Source: Nocardiopsis dassonvillei_B
GTDB lineage: Bacteria; Actinomycetota; Actinomycetes; Streptosporangiales; Streptosporangiaceae
Direction of reading: 5' to 3'
Assembly: GCF_964273065.1 (NCBI RefSeq)
Contig: NZ_OZ186815.1
Location: 1,364,001-1,428,000 of the forward strand
DNA length: 64,000 nucleotides
The position numbers were made by a program, and so were the translations under genes. Within the stretch, counting starts at the first letter, position 1. Every line of letters begins with the position of its first letter. Of this stretch, positions 8,162 through 16,752 are shown one piece after another. The notes below the pieces were generated by a model. That model made no database searches. It saw only the letters and a list, made by a program, of their open reading frames with translations, and was not told the DNA's origin.

Positions 8162-8560
8162 ATGACCGAGGACGAACGCCTCATCACGGAACTCGTCGAA
8201 CGCTGGATGTCCGCGGTCGCCGCCGGGGATCTGGCGGGTGTGCTCGCCGACCACACCGACGACATCGTCATGTTCGACGTCCCGCCGCCCCACGGGGGCG
8301 TGCGCGGCGCGGCCGCCTACCGGGACGTCTGGCCCGACTTCCTGGCCTGGCAGTCCGCCGACGGGGTCTTCGAACCGGTGGAGCTGGCGGTGACCGCGGG
8401 CGACCGGGTCGCCTTCGCCCACGCCCTGCTGCGCTGCGGCACCCCCGAGGGCCTGGCGGCCGAGCCCGGACGGCGGCTGCGCCTGACCCTGGGGCTGCGC
8501 AAGGAGGACGGCCGGTGGGCCGTGTCCCACGAGCACCACTCCTTCTGCACCGGGGACTGA
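8162..8560 (+). CDS. SnoaL/NTF2-like protein
   Basis: 132 residues. The pattern (VERWMSAVAAGDLAGVLADHTDDIVMFDVPPP, then RGAAAYRDVW, ending GRWAVSHEHHSF) is that of the small cone-shaped NTF2/SnoaL fold, often called calcium/calmodulin-dependent kinase II association-like or ketosteroid-isomerase-like. The ATG at 8162 has GGAG at a fitting distance; an in-frame extension upstream to 7982 looks like non-coding Pro/Arg-rich sequence. Function is unknown. It converges with the RamB-like gene across a strong hairpin. Confidence 0.75.
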   Translation: MTEDERLITELVERWMSAVAAGDLAGVLADHTDDIVMFDVPPPHGGVRGAAAYRDVWPDFLAWQSADGVFEPVELAVTAGDRVAFAHALLRCGTPEGLAAEPGRRLRLTLGLRKEDGRWAVSHEHHSFCTGD

Positions 8561-8606
8561 CCCTCCCGGCTCCCGCCGGGGCCGCGGGACCGGCGGAACA
8601 CGGAAG

Positions 8607-8632
8607 GGGGCCGCGGCGTGCGCCGCGGCCCC
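8607..8632. terminator. Bidirectional hairpin between convergent genes
   Basis: GGGGCCGCGGCG and its exact complement (8607-8618, 8621-8632) are separated by two bases, between the stop codons of the SnoaL-like and RamB-like genes. It can serve both transcripts. Confidence 0.7.
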
Positions 8633-8649
8633 TCGGCTCCGGTCCGGGG

Positions 8650-10125
8650 TCAGTCCTCGTGGGCGTACTTCTCCAGGAACGTGTAGACGTCGTGCTCGTC
8701 CACCCCGGGGAAGGTCCCCGAGGGCAGTGCCGACAGCACGTGCGAGTGGGCGCGCGCCGACGGCCACACGTTGCCCTCCCAGCGGGCGGCCATCTCCGCG
8801 GGCGGGCGCACGCAGCACTCGCCGTTGGGGCAGTTGGACTTGGTCCGGTTGGTGGTCTCCCGCCCCCGGAACCAGCGCGACTCCTTGTAGGGAACGCCCA
8901 GGGTGATGGCGAAGTTGCGCTCCCGGCTGGGGTCGACGTGGGCCACGCACCAGTGGGTGCCGTTGGGCTTGTCGGTGTACTGGTAGTAGATCGAGTACCG
9001 GTCCGGGGAGGCGAACACCTGGCGGCCCGACCACTGGCGGCACATGCGCTGGCCCTCGATGGCGCCGGTCTCGTCGGTGGGGAAGACGAGCCCGTCGTTC
9101 TCGTAGGCCTTGTAGATGATGCCGGTCTCGTCGTTGCGGATGAAGTGGCAGACCAGGTCGAGGTGGCGATAGGCCAGGTTGGTGAACCGGTGGGCGGCCA
9201 TCTCGTAGGACACCGAGTAGACGTCCCGCAGGTCCTCGACGGACAGGTCGCGGGCGTGCTTGGCCTCCTGGAGGTAGGTGACCGCGGTGCTCTCGGGGAT
9301 GAGGACGGCCGCCGCGAAGTAGTTGGCCTCCACCCGCTGGCGCAGGAAGTCGCCGAAGTCCGCGGGCCGCTGGTGGCCCAGCACCACATGGCCCAGGGTC
9401 TGGAGCAGGATGGTGCGCGGGCTGTGCATGCCCAGGGTGGTCTCGCGCTTGAGGTAGATGCGCCGGTTGACGTGGTCGGTGAGGGAGCGCACCGAGCGGG
9501 GCAGGTCCTGGACGTAGCGGAGGCTGAACCCGTGGTGGGTGGCGATGGCGAGGATCTGGCCCTGGGAGAGGGCGCCGGCGCTGTAGTTGACGGCGTCGAG
9601 GGTCTCGGCGGCGGCCTTCTCGATGTGCTCGAAGTAGTTGCCGCGCTCGCGCATCTGGCGGCGCAGGTCCGCGTTGGCCCGGCGGGCCTCCTCGGGGGTG
9701 GCGGTGGGCTTGGCGCTGCGGCGCTTGAGCTCGTCGTACAGGCCGACGATGTGCTCGAGCACGTCGTTGGGGACGCGCTTGCCGACCTTGAGGTGGGGGA
9801 GGTTGAGGGTCTGGTAGACGGGGTCGCGCTGGGCCTCCTCGACCGCGATCTCCAGCTGCGCGCGCCGGCTGGGGGGCTGCTTGGAGAGGAGTTCCTCGAC
9901 GGAGACGCCGAGGGCGGAGGCAAGGGATGTGAGAAGGGAGAGCTTGGGCTCGCGTTTGCCGTTCTCCAGCAGGGAGAGCTGGGAGGGCGCCCTGCCCACA
10001 CGTTCCCCCAGGTCAGAGAGGGTCATGCCGCGCGCCCGACGAAGATGACGGAGCCGCTGCCCGAAGGTGACGAGATCTAGGTCACCTGTCAAAGACGGTA
10101 TTTCTTCAGCACTAAAGTACGCCAT
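8650..10125 (-). CDS. ramB: RamB-like regulator of acetate/glyoxylate metabolism
   Basis: 491 residues. An XRE-type helix-turn-helix (about residues 22-75: RLRHLRRARGMTLSDLGERVG, then SLLENGKREPKLS) is followed by a long short-chain-fatty-acyl regulator region ending in a Cys cluster (NCPNGECC), as in corynebacterial and mycobacterial RamB. RamB controls isocitrate lyase and acetate genes, and here isocitrate lyase is its divergent neighbour 187 bases away, strongly supporting the name. The ATG at 10125 lacks a good Shine-Dalgarno, so a leaderless message is possible. The regulator probably senses acyl-CoA state. Confidence 0.85.
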   Translation of the reverse strand: MAYFSAEEIPSLTGDLDLVTFGQRLRHLRRARGMTLSDLGERVGRAPSQLSLLENGKREPKLSLLTSLASALGVSVEELLSKQPPSRRAQLEIAVEEAQRDPVYQTLNLPHLKVGKRVPNDVLEHIVGLYDELKRRSAKPTATPEEARRANADLRRQMRERGNYFEHIEKAAAETLDAVNYSAGALSQGQILAIATHHGFSLRYVQDLPRSVRSLTDHVNRRIYLKRETTLGMHSPRTILLQTLGHVVLGHQRPADFGDFLRQRVEANYFAAAVLIPESTAVTYLQEAKHARDLSVEDLRDVYSVSYEMAAHRFTNLAYRHLDLVCHFIRNDETGIIYKAYENDGLVFPTDETGAIEGQRMCRQWSGRQVFASPDRYSIYYQYTDKPNGTHWCVAHVDPSRERNFAITLGVPYKESRWFRGRETTNRTKSNCPNGECCVRPPAEMAARWEGNVWPSARAHSHVLSALPSGTFPGVDEHDVYTFLEKYAHED

Positions 10126-10312
10126 GCGTTCATGGTACGGAAAGAAACGACGATCTTCACCCGATTTCGAGTGGAAAAGCCTTGGATCTTCCCCAAGAAT
10201 CATAGTTACCGGCGGGGAACTTACCGCCCAGGGCTCACCCCCTGGCCCCGGGCAGGGCCTCCCCTCGACCGGTGCGAACACCTTGGGGACTACACGTAAG
10301 GCGGGAACGGAC
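10126..10312. promoter_or_regulatory. Divergent ramB/aceA promoter region
   Basis: 187 bases, clearly more AT-rich than the flanks on the ramB side. CTTGG (10181-10185) and CCAAG (10193-10197) form a short inverted repeat, and CCTTGGGGA recurs at about 10280, 25-35 bases before the aceA start. These are candidate RamB contacts, but I could not match the published corynebacterial box, so the operator is unproven. Confidence 0.45.
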
Positions 10313-11611
10313 ATGAGCACCAGCGCTCGACGACAGGAAGCCAGCGCGGCACTCCAGCGGGAGTGGGAGACCGACCCCCGGTGGGCCGGGATCGAGCGCA
10401 CCTACTCCGCCGACCAGGTGGTCAAGCTCCGCGGCTCGGTCACCGAAGAGCACACGCTGGCCCGTCTCGGTGCCGAGCGCCTGTGGAACCTCCTGCACAC
10501 CGAGGACTACGTCAACAGCCTCGGCGCCCTCACCGGCAACCAGGCCGTCCAGCAGGTCCGCGCGGGCCTCAAGGCCATCTACCTCTCCGGGTGGCAGGTC
10601 GCGGCCGACGCCAACCTGTCGGGCAACACCTACCCGGACCAGAGCCTCTACCCGGCCAACTCCGTCCCGGCCGTCGTCCGCCGCATCAACAACGCCCTGA
10701 TGCGCGCCGACCAGATCACCTGGGCCGAGGGCGACGACAGCGCCCCGCACTGGCTCGCCCCGATCGTCGCCGACGCCGAGGCCGGCTTCGGCGGTGTCCT
10801 CAACGCCTACGAGCTCATGCGCGGCATGATCGCCTCCGGCGCGGCGGGCGTGCACTGGGAGGACCAGCTGGCCTCCGAGAAGAAGTGCGGCCACCTGGGC
10901 GGCAAGGTCCTCATCCCCACGGGCCAGCACGTCAAGACGCTGAACGCCGCCCGCCTGGCCGCCGACGTCGCCGGTGTCCCCTCGCTGGTCATCGCCCGCA
11001 CCGACGCGCAGGCCGCCACGCTGATCACCAGCGACATCGACGAGCGCGACCAGCCCTTCGTCACCGGTGAGCGCACCGCCGAGGGCTTCTACCGCTTCCG
11101 CAACGGCGTCGACGCCTGCGTCGCCCGCGGCCTGGCCTACGCCCCGCACTCCGACCTGCTCTGGATGGAGACCGCGACCCCGGACCTGGAGGTCGCCCGC
11201 GACTTCGCCGAGCGCATCAAGGCCGAGTACCCGGACCAGATGCTGGCCTACAACTGCTCGCCGTCCTTCAACTGGAAGCGGCACCTGGACGACGCGACCA
11301 TCGCGAAGTTCCAGCGCGAGCTGGGCCACATGGGCTACAAGTTCCAGTTCATCACCCTGGCGGGCTTCCACTCGCTCAACTACTCGATGTTCAACCTGGC
11401 CAAGGGCTACGCCCAGAACGGGATGACCTCGTACGTCGAGCTGCAGGAGGCCGAGTTCGCGGCGGAGGCCGACGGCTACACCGCGACCCGCCACCAGCGC
11501 GAGGTCGGCACCGGCTACTTCGACACCATCAGCACGACCATCGCCCCCGAGGCCAGCACCACGGCTCTCACCGGCTCCACCGAGGAAGACCAGTTCTCAG
11601 CGGCTCACTGA
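10313..11611 (+). CDS. aceA: Isocitrate lyase
   Basis: 432 residues, the length of bacterial class isocitrate lyases. It splits isocitrate into glyoxylate and succinate in the glyoxylate shunt, allowing growth on acetate and fatty acids. The catalytic KKCGH loop is present with Cys at residue 192; WEDQLASEKKCGHLGGKVL and YNCSPSFNWKRHLDD are family signatures. The ATG at 10313 follows a purine-rich GGCGGGAACGG stretch. The divergent RamB-like regulator argues for acetate-responsive control. A strong hairpin ends the transcript. Confidence 0.97.
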   Translation: MSTSARRQEASAALQREWETDPRWAGIERTYSADQVVKLRGSVTEEHTLARLGAERLWNLLHTEDYVNSLGALTGNQAVQQVRAGLKAIYLSGWQVAADANLSGNTYPDQSLYPANSVPAVVRRINNALMRADQITWAEGDDSAPHWLAPIVADAEAGFGGVLNAYELMRGMIASGAAGVHWEDQLASEKKCGHLGGKVLIPTGQHVKTLNAARLAADVAGVPSLVIARTDAQAATLITSDIDERDQPFVTGERTAEGFYRFRNGVDACVARGLAYAPHSDLLWMETATPDLEVARDFAERIKAEYPDQMLAYNCSPSFNWKRHLDDATIAKFQRELGHMGYKFQFITLAGFHSLNYSMFNLAKGYAQNGMTSYVELQEAEFAAEADGYTATRHQREVGTGYFDTISTTIAPEASTTALTGSTEEDQFSAAH

Positions 11612-11630
11612 CCCTGGTCTTCTCTTCCCC

Positions 11631-11681
11631 GGCGGTCGTCCCTCCCCGCTTTCGTGGCTGGGGCGGGGCGGGACGACCGCC
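11631..11681 (+). terminator. aceA terminator
   Basis: GGCGGTCGTCCC (11631-11642) pairs with GGGACGACCGCC (11670-11681); an inner CCCCGC/GCGGGG pair extends the stem. It starts 20 bases past the aceA stop. Confidence 0.75.
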
Positions 11682-11944
11682 ACCCCCTAGCCGTCGGCCA
11701 TGCGCGATCCGTGTCACACGCGCATGGCCGGCGGCTTTTCCTGCGGTCGTTCCCCGTCCCCCGGGGAACGGCCGCCGCCGTGTGCGGGGCACCGCGGCCC
11801 CCTCGGGCGCACCGCCGCGCTCGGCCGGGCCGCGGACCCGGCCGACCGGACCCGGCCGGGTCCCCCTCCCGGCAGGGGGCGCGCGCCTAGGCTGGACGCC
11901 GCACGGGCCGGTCCCGGCCCGGCGGAGACGATACGGAGGGACCC

Positions 11945-12178
11945 GTGACACTTCCCGAGAACCCGCGCCCGTGGTGGGCGTCGCTGCGCGCACTGCTGGC
12001 CGCCCTGACGCTGGCGGGCGCCGTGACGATGGGGGCGACGGCCTGCGAGCTCGGCGGCGGGGACGGCGATGACGCCGAGCAGGGCGAGGAGGACGGCGGC
12101 TACGGCGGCGGCCGGGACGGCGACGAGGGCGACGACGAGGACGGCGGCCAGGACGGCGGCGAGGAGGACGACGACTGA
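11945..12178 (+). CDS. Small, extremely acidic putative lipoprotein
   Basis: 77 residues. The GTG start has GGAGGG seven bases upstream. Residues 1-35 form a lipoprotein-type signal peptide (two Arg, a hydrophobic run, then a GATAC lipobox). The mature part after the Cys is almost only Gly, Asp and Glu, with one Tyr, ending in a run of Asp. It would be a membrane-tethered polyanion outside the cell, perhaps binding metal or cell-wall cations. I know no family for it. The signal peptide and lipobox are seen; the function is not. Confidence 0.55.
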   Translation: MTLPENPRPWWASLRALLAALTLAGAVTMGATACELGGGDGDDAEQGEEDGGYGGGRDGDEGDDEDGGQDGGEEDDD

Positions 12179-12494
12179 CGCGCGCCCGGGCCGCGGGGCG
12201 GCGCGTCCGTCCGCCCGTCCCGCGCCCGCGGCGGCCCCGGCGGGCGGGCACGGCGCAGGTCCGCGCCCGGTGCCGGGGCGCACGCGGGCCGCGCGCCGGT
12301 GCCCGGCCTCCGGCGGAGCCGGGCACCGGCTCCCCGCTCCCTCGCGGGCGTCCGCCGCGGCGGTCCGGGCGAAGCCGCCCGTCGGCGAAGGCCCGTGGCG
12401 GGGGCCGCGAAGGGCGCGGGGCCTGCGGAGACCCCCGACCGGCGCCCGCCGCCCGCGGACGCCGGGGGCGCGCGGGGCGCGTAGATTGCGTTGC
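12179..12494. other. Intergenic stretch with terminator
   Basis: 316 very GC-rich bases between the acidic lipoprotein and the CPBP protease. It contains the strong hairpin at 12295-12330 and, at its right end, a TAGATT -10-like box. I see no gene. Confidence 0.45.
12295..12330 (+). terminator. Strong intergenic hairpin
   Basis: GCCGGTGCCCGGC (12295-12307) and GCCGGGCACCGGC (12318-12330) form a perfect 13-bp stem with a 10-base loop, between two rightward genes. It most likely ends the lipoprotein transcript. Confidence 0.65.
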
Positions 12495-13349
12495 GTGAGA
12501 GACGAGATCCACGCCGACCGGCGGCCGCCCGAGGACGACCCGGCCCCCCGCGGCCCCCGGCCCCCGGCGGCCGCGCACCCGACCACCGCCCCCGGCCTCC
12601 CCGGGGCCGCCACGCTGCGCTGGGAGATCCTGTGCCTGCTGGCGCTGTCCCTGGGCGCATCCGCGGTGTCGGCGGTCATCTCCTTCCTCGGCGTGCTCAC
12701 CGCGCCCGAGGCGCTGGCCGAGCACACCGCCAGCCTGGTGCGCCCCCAGGCCGACCAGCGGCCGTGGCTGGACCTGTCCTGGCAGCTGTACCGGGTGGCG
12801 GTGGGCCTGGCCCCGGTGCTGCTGGCCGGGTACCTGCTGCACCGCTCCGCCGAGTCGATGCGCACCATCGGGTTCGACCTGCGCCGCCCGGGGTTCGACC
12901 TGGGGTCGGGCGCCGTGCTGGCGGCCCTGATCGGGACGGGCGGCCTGGTCGTCTACGTGGTGTCGTGGCGGCTGGGCATGACCGTCACCATCGCCCCCAG
13001 CGCCCTGGAGGGCAACTGGTGGGACGTCCCCGTGCTCGTCCTCCAGGCGGCCAAGAACGGGATCCTGGAGGAGGTCATCGTCGTCGGCTACCTGCTGCAC
13101 CGGCTGGGGCAGCTGGGCTGGACGCCGTGGAAGGCCGTGCTGGCGAGCTCGGTGCTGCGCGCCTTCTACCACCTGTACCAGGGCGTGGGGATGTTCTTCG
13201 GCAACCTGGTCATGGGCCTGGTGTTCGGCTGGTTCTACCACCGCTACGGCCGGGTGATGCCGCTGGTGGTGGCGCACACCGTCATCGACGTGGTGGCGTT
13301 CGTCGGCTCGGTGTACCTCGTCGGCCGCCTGGACTGGCTGCCCTCCTAG
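12495..13349 (+). CDS. CPBP family intramembrane metalloprotease
   Basis: 284 residues with about 6-8 membrane segments. The Abi/CAAX-protease motifs are visible: EEVIVVGYLLHRL (glutamate pair, about residue 195), RAFYHLYQG (His) and AHTVIDV (second His/Asp). These enzymes are membrane proteases or bacteriocin-immunity-like proteins. The GTG at 12495 starts where homology should; TAGATT at 12482-12487 is a good -10 only 7 bases upstream, so the message is probably leaderless. The N-terminal 35 residues are Pro-rich and cytoplasmic. The Arg usual after the glutamate pair is not obvious here. Confidence 0.8.
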   Translation: MRDEIHADRRPPEDDPAPRGPRPPAAAHPTTAPGLPGAATLRWEILCLLALSLGASAVSAVISFLGVLTAPEALAEHTASLVRPQADQRPWLDLSWQLYRVAVGLAPVLLAGYLLHRSAESMRTIGFDLRRPGFDLGSGAVLAALIGTGGLVVYVVSWRLGMTVTIAPSALEGNWWDVPVLVLQAAKNGILEEVIVVGYLLHRLGQLGWTPWKAVLASSVLRAFYHLYQGVGMFFGNLVMGLVFGWFYHRYGRVMPLVVAHTVIDVVAFVGSVYLVGRLDWLPS

Positions 13350-13531
13350 GCGGGCGGCCCTCCTCCGGCCCCTCCGGACGGCTCCGCCGGGGTCAGGGGA
13401 ACGGGGTCCGTGTCGCGCACCGGTCGGACGCTCTCCGCGGCGGATGATGGGCACGGGGCACGGGCCCCGGCTCCTCCGGGCGGCCGGGGCGGCGGCCCCC
13501 ACCCGACCCGTCGCCCCGGAACGGAGCACCC

Positions 13532-14425
13532 ATGGCGGCCGCCAGAGTCCTGTTCGCCTCCGCCCTCGCCGCCGCGCTCGTCTCCGGCGCGCCGGATCCG
13601 GCCCTCCCGGCCCCTGAGGACCCGTCACCGTCCTCGTACCGGCACAACACCTTCGAGCGCCTGCCCGCGGGCAGCGCCTACACCCTGGCGGAGTGGGAGA
13701 GGGACGGCTGGGTCGCGGACCGCGGGGTGGGTCTGGACGAGCGCACCCTCATCGACGACTCGGTGCCCGCCCGCGGAGGTGAGAAGTCGCTGCGCGTGTT
13801 CTATCCCGCGGGAAAGATCGGCGCGGCCGAGTCCGGCGCGCTGGCGCGGTTCCGGCTCGACCCCGGGCGCGAGTACCACCTGTCCTTCTGGGCCCGCTTC
13901 AGCGAGGACTTCAGCTGGGGGACCACCTCGTTCGGCGGGAAGGTGGGCTTCGGGCTGAGCGGGGGCGCGGGGTGTTCGGGCAGGAAGACCTGCGACGGCC
14001 ACAACGGCTACAGCTCGCGGGTGGTCTGGGGGCGCGACGGCGCGGCGGCGCTGTACTACTACCACATGGACAAGAAGGGCCAGGCCGGTGACAGCGTGCC
14101 CCTGCGCGCCGACGGCGAGGCCATCCACCACCCCCGGGGCGAGTGGGTGCACATCGCGCAGCGGCTCCGGGTGAACACGGTGACCGACGGCGAGGCCAAC
14201 CCCGACGGGGAGATCGAGGCCTTCTACAACGGCAGGTCGGCCGCGCTGGTCACCGGTCTGCGCCTGGTGGCCAACGACGACCTGGTGGACGGCTCGCCCC
14301 TCTCCACCTTCTTCGGCGGCTCGACCGAGGGGTTCGCTCCGGCCCACGACAGCTACATCTGGTACGACGACCTGAAGGTGTCCACCTCACGCGAGGACAT
14401 CTGCGAGCTCGGCACCTGCCCGTGA
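13532..14425 (+). CDS. Secreted polysaccharide lyase-like protein (PL14-type fold)
   Basis: 297 residues. Residues 1-20 are a signal peptide without lipobox. The mature part resembles alginate-lyase-like jelly-roll proteins of the PL14 group: YHLSFWARFSEDF, FGGKVGFGLSG, GYSSRVVWGRDGAAALYYYHMD, and a C-terminal YIWYDDLKV strand. A Cys pair (GCSGRKTC) may form a disulfide. It would act outside the cell on an acidic polysaccharide. The ATG at 13532 has GGAGC upstream. Assignment rests on the strand pattern, and the catalytic residues are not proven. Confidence 0.65.
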   Translation: MAAARVLFASALAAALVSGAPDPALPAPEDPSPSSYRHNTFERLPAGSAYTLAEWERDGWVADRGVGLDERTLIDDSVPARGGEKSLRVFYPAGKIGAAESGALARFRLDPGREYHLSFWARFSEDFSWGTTSFGGKVGFGLSGGAGCSGRKTCDGHNGYSSRVVWGRDGAAALYYYHMDKKGQAGDSVPLRADGEAIHHPRGEWVHIAQRLRVNTVTDGEANPDGEIEAFYNGRSAALVTGLRLVANDDLVDGSPLSTFFGGSTEGFAPAHDSYIWYDDLKVSTSREDICELGTCP

Positions 14426-14456
14426 CCGCCCGGCGGCACGGCGCCGGGGGCCGGGG

Positions 14457-15740
14457 TCAGGACCGTCCGGCGGACGCGCGGCGGGCGTCGCGCTCGGCGA
14501 GGGCGTCCTCCAGGTAGCGGGGCCGTCCCAGCAGCCACCCGGTCACGATGTTGGTCAGGACCAGGGCCAGGACCAGCAGGAGCGGCGCGTGCCAGCCGCC
14601 GGACAGCTCGTGGAGCAGCCCGAACAGGAAGGGCCCCGCGCCGGCCATGAGGTAGCCCAGGCTCTGGCTGGTGGCCGACAGGGCCGCCGCGCCCTCGCCG
14701 GTGCGGGTGCGCACCGCGAACAGGGTGAGGGCGTAGACGAAGCTGCCCATGCCGATGCCGATGAAGGTGGTCCACACCCACACGCCCGCCATCGGAGCGA
14801 CCCACAGGCCCGCGATCCCGACCAGGTAGGTGAGGGCGAACACCACCACGACCGGCCGGTGGTCGCGCATCCGGGTCAGCACGGTCGGCAGCACCAGGGA
14901 CATGGGGATGCCGAGCAGGGTCAGGTACGACAGGGCCAGTCCGGCTCCCTGGGCGCTCATGCCCTGGTCCCGCAGCATCTGCGCGTACCAGCCGAACATG
15001 ATGTAGGCGATCGACGACTGGGTGCCGAAGTACAGCATCGACTGGAGTCCGACGCCTGTGGACAGGACCCGCAGGAAGCCCGGCGCGCGGGCGCCCGCGC
15101 CCCCGGTGGAGCGGTGGCGCAGGGTGAGCAGCCAGGGCAGGACGGCGACCAGGCCGAACAGGGCGTAGGAGCCCAGGGCGATCCGCCACTGCCCGGTGGA
15201 CTCGTACATGGGCACGGTGGCGGCCGCGGCGATGGTGGTGCCCAGCGCCAGGGCCGTGGTGTACACGGTGGTCATCAGCCCGACCCGGTGCGGGAAGTAC
15301 TGCTTGACCAGGGCGGGGAGGATCACGTTGCCGACCGCGCCGCCGGACAGGGCCAGCACGCTCAGCCCCAGGAACGGGAGCGGGGAGTCGACCAGGGCGC
15401 GCCCGGCCAGGCCGACGGTGACGGCGCCCAGGGCGAGCAGCAGGAGCCGGTGCGATCCGAGCCGGCGGGCCAGTGCGGGGGTGAGTCCGCCGAAGAGGGC
15501 GAAGCTCAGCACGGGCAGGGTGGTGAGCACCCCGGCGCCCACGGCGGTCATGCCCAGGCCGGCGGTGACCTCGTCGAGGAGGGGGCCCACGCTGGTGATG
15601 GCCGTGCGCAGGTTGAGGGCGGCCAGGGCGATGCCCGCGGCGATGAGGAGGAGCGCCCCGGCACCGGGGCGGGAGGTGGCGGTCTCGTCCTGCGGAGAAG
15701 GGTTCATCTCGCTGTTCCGGGGAACGACTCGGGTGCTCAT
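14457..15740 (-). CDS. MFS transporter, NimT/CynX type
   Basis: 427 residues, about 12 membrane helices. The first loop, ALNLRTAITSVGPLLDEV, is the hallmark of the CynX/NimT (cyanate/nitroimidazole) branch of the major facilitator superfamily. It probably exports or imports a small anion or drug. The ATG at 15740 has no clear ribosome site; an internal ATG at 15707 is an alternative. It is divergent from a FadR-type GntR regulator 167 bases away, a pairing common in actinomycetes, so that regulator likely controls it. Confidence 0.85.
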   Translation of the reverse strand: MSTRVVPRNSEMNPSPQDETATSRPGAGALLLIAAGIALAALNLRTAITSVGPLLDEVTAGLGMTAVGAGVLTTLPVLSFALFGGLTPALARRLGSHRLLLLALGAVTVGLAGRALVDSPLPFLGLSVLALSGGAVGNVILPALVKQYFPHRVGLMTTVYTTALALGTTIAAAATVPMYESTGQWRIALGSYALFGLVAVLPWLLTLRHRSTGGAGARAPGFLRVLSTGVGLQSMLYFGTQSSIAYIMFGWYAQMLRDQGMSAQGAGLALSYLTLLGIPMSLVLPTVLTRMRDHRPVVVVFALTYLVGIAGLWVAPMAGVWVWTTFIGIGMGSFVYALTLFAVRTRTGEGAAALSATSQSLGYLMAGAGPFLFGLLHELSGGWHAPLLLVLALVLTNIVTGWLLGRPRYLEDALAERDARRASAGRS

Positions 15741-15907
15741 GTAGGGCGGCTCACATATTCATAGGATGACCCGATGTACTGCATGAGGATAACGCATTGA
15801 CGTCCGAGGCCGATTCCCGCGCGGGTCTGGTCTAAGCTCCGGCTTTAACCGACCGCACCCGTACGCTGGCCCTGTCATCCGGCGACCCGCCCCTAGGAGG
15901 TATAAGC

Positions 15908-16609
15908 GTGCCCCTCGCCTCGACACGCCGGACCGGTCTCGTGGACCAGGTCATCAGTCAGTTACGAGCCCAGATCGACTCGGGTGAATGGGGCATCGGC
16001 GACCGCATCCCCACCGAGTCGGAGCTGTCGGAGCAGCTGGAGGTGGGGCGCAACACGGTACGCGAGGCCGTGCGCGCCCTCGCCCACGCGGGCCTGCTGG
16101 AGATCCGCCAGGGGGCGGGCACGTTCGTGCGCGCCTCCAGCGAGCTCGGCGGCGCCCTGCGCCGCCGCCTGGAGCGCTCGCGCCTGCGCGAGAACCTGGA
16201 GGTGCGCCGCGCCCTGGAGGTGGAGGCGGCCCGCCTGGCGGCGCTGCGGCACACCGAGGAGGACATGGCCGACATCGACCGGGCCATGGCCCTGCGCGAG
16301 TCGACCTGGCGCGAGCGGGACATGAGCGCGTTCGTGGAGGCCGACTTCGCGTTCCACCGCGCGGTCGTCAACGCCACCCACAACACCCTGCTCATCGACC
16401 TGTACGACGACATCGCCCAGGTGGTGTACGCGAGCATCGCGCACACGGCCTACGAGCAGAACGGCGGGGAGTCGGCCGACCCCACCCCCTCGGGGGACGG
16501 TATCGACCACTCCAAGCTCACCGAGGCCCTGCGGGCCTCCGATCCGGTGGCCGCGGCCCGCGAGGCCACCTGCTACATCGACGAGCTGCTGTCCCTCACC
16601 GAGGACTGA
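15908..16609 (+). CDS. FadR-type GntR family regulator
   Basis: 233 residues. The GTG start has a perfect TAGGAGG upstream. A winged HTH (about residues 10-75: IGDRIPTESELSEQLEVGRNTVREAVRALAHAGLLEIRQGAGTFV) precedes an all-helical FCD ligand domain in which DFAFHRAVV supplies the usual Asp/His metal site. It probably represses the divergent NimT-type transporter and its own gene in response to a small carboxylate. Confidence 0.9.
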   Translation: MPLASTRRTGLVDQVISQLRAQIDSGEWGIGDRIPTESELSEQLEVGRNTVREAVRALAHAGLLEIRQGAGTFVRASSELGGALRRRLERSRLRENLEVRRALEVEAARLAALRHTEEDMADIDRAMALRESTWRERDMSAFVEADFAFHRAVVNATHNTLLIDLYDDIAQVVYASIAHTAYEQNGGESADPTPSGDGIDHSKLTEALRASDPVAAAREATCYIDELLSLTED

Positions 16610-16634
16610 GGGGCCTCCCTCCGCCGCGCGCACC

Positions 16635-16671
16635 GCGGCCCCGGGCCCGGGGACACCCGGCCCGGGGCCGC
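16635..16671. terminator. Bidirectional hairpin
   Basis: GCGGCCCCGGGCC (16635-16647) pairs perfectly with GGCCCGGGGCCGC (16659-16671) between the convergent FadR-type and RraA-like genes. A second small dyad, ACGCAA-GTTTT-TTGCGT at 16706-16722, has a T run that is rare in this DNA and may assist termination. Confidence 0.7.
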
Positions 16672-16752
16672 TCCGCGCCCGTCCCGAACGCCTGGGATCG
16701 GTGGGACGCAAGTTTTTTGCGTGACCGGTGGGGCTGGTGGTGCCCGACCGCC

